Below are positions 61,253 through 64,000 of a stretch of DNA of 64,000 bases, one piece after another. Position 1 is the first letter of the stretch. Each line of letters starts with the position of its first letter. Made by a program: the position numbers and the translations under genes. The notes below the pieces were generated by a model. That model saw only the letters and a list, made by a program, of their open reading frames with translations. It ran no database searches and was not told the DNA's origin. This stretch comes from Nocardioides sp. CER19 (lineage in GTDB: Bacteria > Actinomycetota > Actinomycetes > Propionibacteriales > Nocardioidaceae): contig NZ_JARVWS010000004.1 of assembly GCF_029846275.1 (NCBI RefSeq), positions 310,001-374,000 of the forward strand. Direction: 5' to 3'.

Positions 61253-62506
61253 CTACCGAGAGGCGGACAGCCCGGCGGAGCGCGCCTTCCGGCGCGCCGC
61301 GAGTGCGCGCGCCGCCTCGGGCTCGCGCCGGGCGAACCCGATCACCAGGCCGAGCGCCGCCAGCGTCGGCAGCAGCGCGGATCCGCCGTAGGACACGACC
61401 GGCAGCGGGATGCCGATGACCGGCAGAAGCGCGAGCACCATCCCGACGTTGATGATCATCTGCCCGATCAGCCAGACCACGACGCCGAAGGTGACGTAGC
61501 GGACGAACGGGTCGGCGGTCTTGCGGGCCACGCGCAGGGCGGCGTACGCGATGGTGAGGAACAGGAGGATGACCAGCAGCGTGCCGACGAGGCCGAGCTC
61601 CTCCCCCAGCACCGCGAAGATGAAGTCGGTGTGCGCCTCGGGCAGGTTGCCCCACTTCTGCTGGGAGGCACCGATGCCCTCGCCGAAGATGCCGCCGCTG
61701 GAGAGCGCGTAGAGGCCGTGACCGGCCTGCCAGCCGGCGCCCTCGAAGTCCTTGAACGGGTCGAAGAAGTTCGTGAGCCGCGAGACGCGCTCCTGGTCGA
61801 TGCTGGCCAGGCCGAAGGCGCCGACGCCGACGACCGTGGCCGCGAGCCCGAACAGCTTCGCGGGCGCGCCGGCCACCCACAGCATGCCGAGCATGATCGC
61901 GAAGAACACGAGGGCGGTGCCGAGGTCCCGCCCGAGGATGACCATGCCGGTGGCGAGCAGCATGCCGGGCACCACAGGGACGATCAGCTCGTGCAGGCTG
62001 GCCAGCCGGCGGTCCTTGTTGGCGTAGACGTTGGCCGACCAGAGGATCAGCGACAGCTTCGCGATCTCGGACGGCTGGATGCGCAGCGGGCCGATCGCGA
62101 GCCAGTTCTGGTTGCCCGCGACGGAGACGCCCAGGAAGGCCACCAGGAGCAGCAGCCCGAGGGAGACGAAGTAGGCCAGCCAGGTGAACCGGCGGATCCA
62201 GCGGGTCGACATCCATGTCGCCACCCAGGCGACCGGGAGGCCGATGACCACCCACAGCGCCTGGCGGCGGACGATCGCGTACGAGTCGCCGTACTGCTGG
62301 AAGGAGTAGACGCTCGAGGCGCTCAGCACCATGATCATGCCGATGGTCAGCAGGAGGGCCGAGGCGCCGAGCAGCAGGTAGTAGGACGTCAGCGGCCGGT
62401 CCATCGCCTCGCGCAGCGCCCTGAGCCAGGGCGTGCTGCGCAGCGCCCCGCGGACCCGGCTGACGGCTGGTACGACGGCGGTGTCCTCGGGGTTGGCTGT
62501 CGTCAT
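61253..62506 (-). CDS. ftsW: Peptidoglycan glycosyltransferase FtsW
   Basis: 417 residues, SEDS family polymerase with ten hydrophobic segments. Signature blocks are GPLRIQPSEIAKLSLILW, the essential Asp in LGRDLGTALVFFAIM, and SYGGSALLPTLAALGLVIGF. Polar N-terminal (~45 residues) and basic C-terminal tails as in other actinobacterial FtsW. Between murD and murG; its PBP partner is not in the window. Confidence 0.96.
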   Translation of the reverse strand: MTTANPEDTAVVPAVSRVRGALRSTPWLRALREAMDRPLTSYYLLLGASALLLTIGMIMVLSASSVYSFQQYGDSYAIVRRQALWVVIGLPVAWVATWMSTRWIRRFTWLAYFVSLGLLLLVAFLGVSVAGNQNWLAIGPLRIQPSEIAKLSLILWSANVYANKDRRLASLHELIVPVVPGMLLATGMVILGRDLGTALVFFAIMLGMLWVAGAPAKLFGLAATVVGVGAFGLASIDQERVSRLTNFFDPFKDFEGAGWQAGHGLYALSSGGIFGEGIGASQQKWGNLPEAHTDFIFAVLGEELGLVGTLLVILLFLTIAYAALRVARKTADPFVRYVTFGVVVWLIGQMIINVGMVLALLPVIGIPLPVVSYGGSALLPTLAALGLVIGFARREPEAARALAARRKARSAGLSASR

Positions 62507-62522
62507 CCCCTGGTGCCCCCTG

Positions 62523-63983
62523 TCAGTGTCCGGTGTGCTCCCTCACCGCCGCGGCGAACGCGTCCCCACGGGCGGCGTAGTCACGGAACTGGTCCATGGA
62601 GGCGCAGCCGGGTGCCATCAGCACGGTGTCCCCGGGCTGGGCGAGGCCGGCGGCGGCCGCCACGACCTGTCGCATGACGTCAACGCCAGTCTCACTGGTC
62701 CCAGCCGTCACAACCGGCACATCGGGGGCGTGTCGCGCGAGAGCCTGCGCGATGACGTCGCGGTCTCGGCCGGTGAGGACGACGGCGCGCAGCCGTCCCT
62801 TCACCGTCTCGACCAGCTCGTCGAACGTCGCTCCCTTCGCGAGGCCACCGGCGACCCAGACGACGGGGTCGTAGGCGAGCAGGCTGGACTTCGCGGCATG
62901 CGGGTTGGTGGCCTTGGAGTCGTCGACCCACGTGACGCCGTCCTTCTCGGCGACCACGGTGATCCGGTGGCCGCCGGGGCGGAAGGCGCGCAGCCCGTCG
63001 CGGACCGCCGCCTGGCTGACCCCGTGGGCCCGCGCGAGGGCCGCCGCCGCGAGGGCGTTCTGCACGAAGTGCGGCGCCGGGCTCGCGAGGTCGCCGATCT
63101 GGCACAGCTCGGCGGCGCTGGTGGCGCGCTCCTCGATGAAGGCGCGGTCGACCAGGATGTCCTCGACCACGCCGAGCATCCCGACGCCCGGCATGCCCAG
63201 CGTGAACCCGATCGCGCGGGCACCTTCGACGACGTCGGCCTCCTCGACCAGTCGGCGGGTGGTCTCGTCGGCGACGTTGTAGACGCACGCGCGGGAGACG
63301 CGCTCGAAGACCCGGCCCTTGTCGGCGGCGTAGCCGGCCATGCCGCCCAGGTCGTCGTACCAGTCGAGGTGGTCCTCGGCCACGTTGAGCACGGCGGCCG
63401 ACTCGGCGGCCATCGACTCGGTGTAGTGGAGCTGGAAGCTGGAGAGCTCGACCGCGAAGACGTCGTAGGGGGTGGGGTCCATGACCGCCTCGACGATCGG
63501 GCGACCCACGTTGCCGACGGCGACGCTGCGCAGGCCAGCCGTCCGCAGGATCGTGTCGAGCATCTCGGTGGTCGTCGTCTTGCCGTTGGTGCCGGTGATC
63601 GCGAGCCACGGAGCCGGGTGGTCGGGGTCGCGCAGCCGCCAGGCGAGCTCGACCTCCCCCCAGATCGGGATGCCGCGGTCGCGGGCCTGCGCGAGCAGGG
63701 CCGCCGACGGCCGCCAGCCGGGGCTGGTGACGAGCAGGTCGGTGTCGTCCGGCAGCGTGGCCGTCGCGCCCTCGCCGAGCCGGATCTTCGCGCCGAGCAC
63801 CTCGAGGAGCTGGGCCTTCTCGGCCCGCTCCCCCTCGGCCGGCTTCTCGTCGAGCGCGGTGACCGCGGCGCCGAGGTGGAGGAGGTTGTCGGCCGCGGCG
63901 AATCCTGAGACGCCGAACCCGGCGACGACGGCGCGGACGCCCTCCCAGGAGTCGTGGCGGCCGAGTCGGCCGGGGTCGCCCAT
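62523..63983 (-). CDS. murD: UDP-N-acetylmuramoylalanine-D-glutamate ligase
   Basis: 486 residues. Adds D-Glu to UDP-MurNAc-L-Ala. Motifs are VVAGFGVSGFAAADNL, SPGWRP, ATP-binding AITGTNGKTTTTEML (~135), VNVAEDHLDWYDDL-type DHLDWYD and WVDDSKATNPHAAKSS. ATG at 63983 overlaps the preceding stop as TGATG. 16 bp to ftsW. Confidence 0.97.
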   Translation of the reverse strand: MGDPGRLGRHDSWEGVRAVVAGFGVSGFAAADNLLHLGAAVTALDEKPAEGERAEKAQLLEVLGAKIRLGEGATATLPDDTDLLVTSPGWRPSAALLAQARDRGIPIWGEVELAWRLRDPDHPAPWLAITGTNGKTTTTEMLDTILRTAGLRSVAVGNVGRPIVEAVMDPTPYDVFAVELSSFQLHYTESMAAESAAVLNVAEDHLDWYDDLGGMAGYAADKGRVFERVSRACVYNVADETTRRLVEEADVVEGARAIGFTLGMPGVGMLGVVEDILVDRAFIEERATSAAELCQIGDLASPAPHFVQNALAAAALARAHGVSQAAVRDGLRAFRPGGHRITVVAEKDGVTWVDDSKATNPHAAKSSLLAYDPVVWVAGGLAKGATFDELVETVKGRLRAVVLTGRDRDVIAQALARHAPDVPVVTAGTSETGVDVMRQVVAAAAGLAQPGDTVLMAPGCASMDQFRDYAARGDAFAAAVREHTGH

Positions 63984-64000
63984 CAGTTGCCCGTCACCCA
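63983..64000 (-). CDS. mraY: 3' end of mraY (partial)
   Basis: The last five codons and stop before the window edge read WVTGN-stop on the minus strand and overlap the murD start (TGATG). Actinobacterial MraY proteins end in a similar EWV-type tail and lie upstream of murD, so the identification rests mainly on position. Confidence 0.6.
   Translation of the reverse strand, partial: WVTGN

Overview
This is a chromosomal segment of a very GC-rich actinobacterium, most likely Nocardioides or another member of the Nocardioidaceae. The evidence is the strong G/C preference at third codon positions, frequent GTG starts, an ANTAR regulator of PdtaR type, a PriA-type HisA with no trpF nearby, an HGxxPAAW protein, Wag31/SepF in the division cluster, and dispersed repeats of the GGTCTCGATAC...CTCGACC type that I associate with this group. 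Gene order follows the core actinobacterial order known from mycobacteria and streptomycetes (polA, pdtaR, pyk, lgt, trp, his, dnaE, lspA, wag31, ftsZ, mur). I see no prophage, insertion sequence, rRNA or CRISPR array. Species assignment is inference.

Layout. 1-5.1 kb: start of a membrane protein, a polysaccharide flippase, polA, a hotdog thioesterase and a GNAT acetyltransferase. 5.2-10.2 kb: a complete branched-chain amino acid ABC importer (livK-livH-livM-livG-livF) with a hairpin separating livK from the permease genes and another closing the operon. 10.4-11.4 kb: the ANTAR response regulator pdtaR, an unusual class-I-shaped tRNA with a Leu CAA anticodon, and a large palindromic element. 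11.4-19.1 kb: pyk and gltBD. 19.2-25.2 kb: a tightly overlapping tryptophan/lipoprotein unit running hisI, Trp-associated membrane protein, HGxxPAAW, DUF2752, trpC, trpB, trpA, SCO1-like protein, lgt. trpE, trpD and trpF are not in it. 25.2-28.9 kb: a heterodimeric ABC exporter pair, translationally coupled to hisI.

28.9-34.2 kb: accessory single genes (DinB-like metal protein, VOC protein, UdgB uracil-DNA glycosylase, GyrI-like protein, an unknown protein, prolyl aminopeptidase, RibD-type reductase, MBL hydrolase). 34.2-40.8 kb: the his operon hisD-hisC-hisB-hisH-orf-priA-hisF, followed by rnz. 40.9-45.1 kb: membrane and envelope proteins, a Lon-N domain protein and a YbaK-type deacylase. 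45.1-52.4 kb: dnaE1, mmuM, an OGG-fold protein, a GNAT, rluD and lspA. 52.4-64 kb: a dksA-like gene with a histone H1-like tail, then wag31, yggT, sepF, yggS, pgeF, ftsZ, ftsQ, murC, murG, ftsW, murD and the last codons of mraY.

Most operons are coupled by ATGA/GTGA/TGATG overlaps. A recurring feature is leaderless-type promoters: a TANNNT hexamer ending 6-8 nt before the start codon precedes at least nine transcription units. Two of these -10 boxes overlap on opposite strands in a 24-bp divergent spacer at 28.9 kb. The less ordinary items are the odd tRNA, the in-frame tandem repeat inside an ABC ATPase domain, the complementary degenerate ATP sites of that exporter, a PriA with Gln at an expected Arg position, and the H1-tailed DksA protein. 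I found no clear candidate for a wholly new biological system; most of the window is core chromosome.
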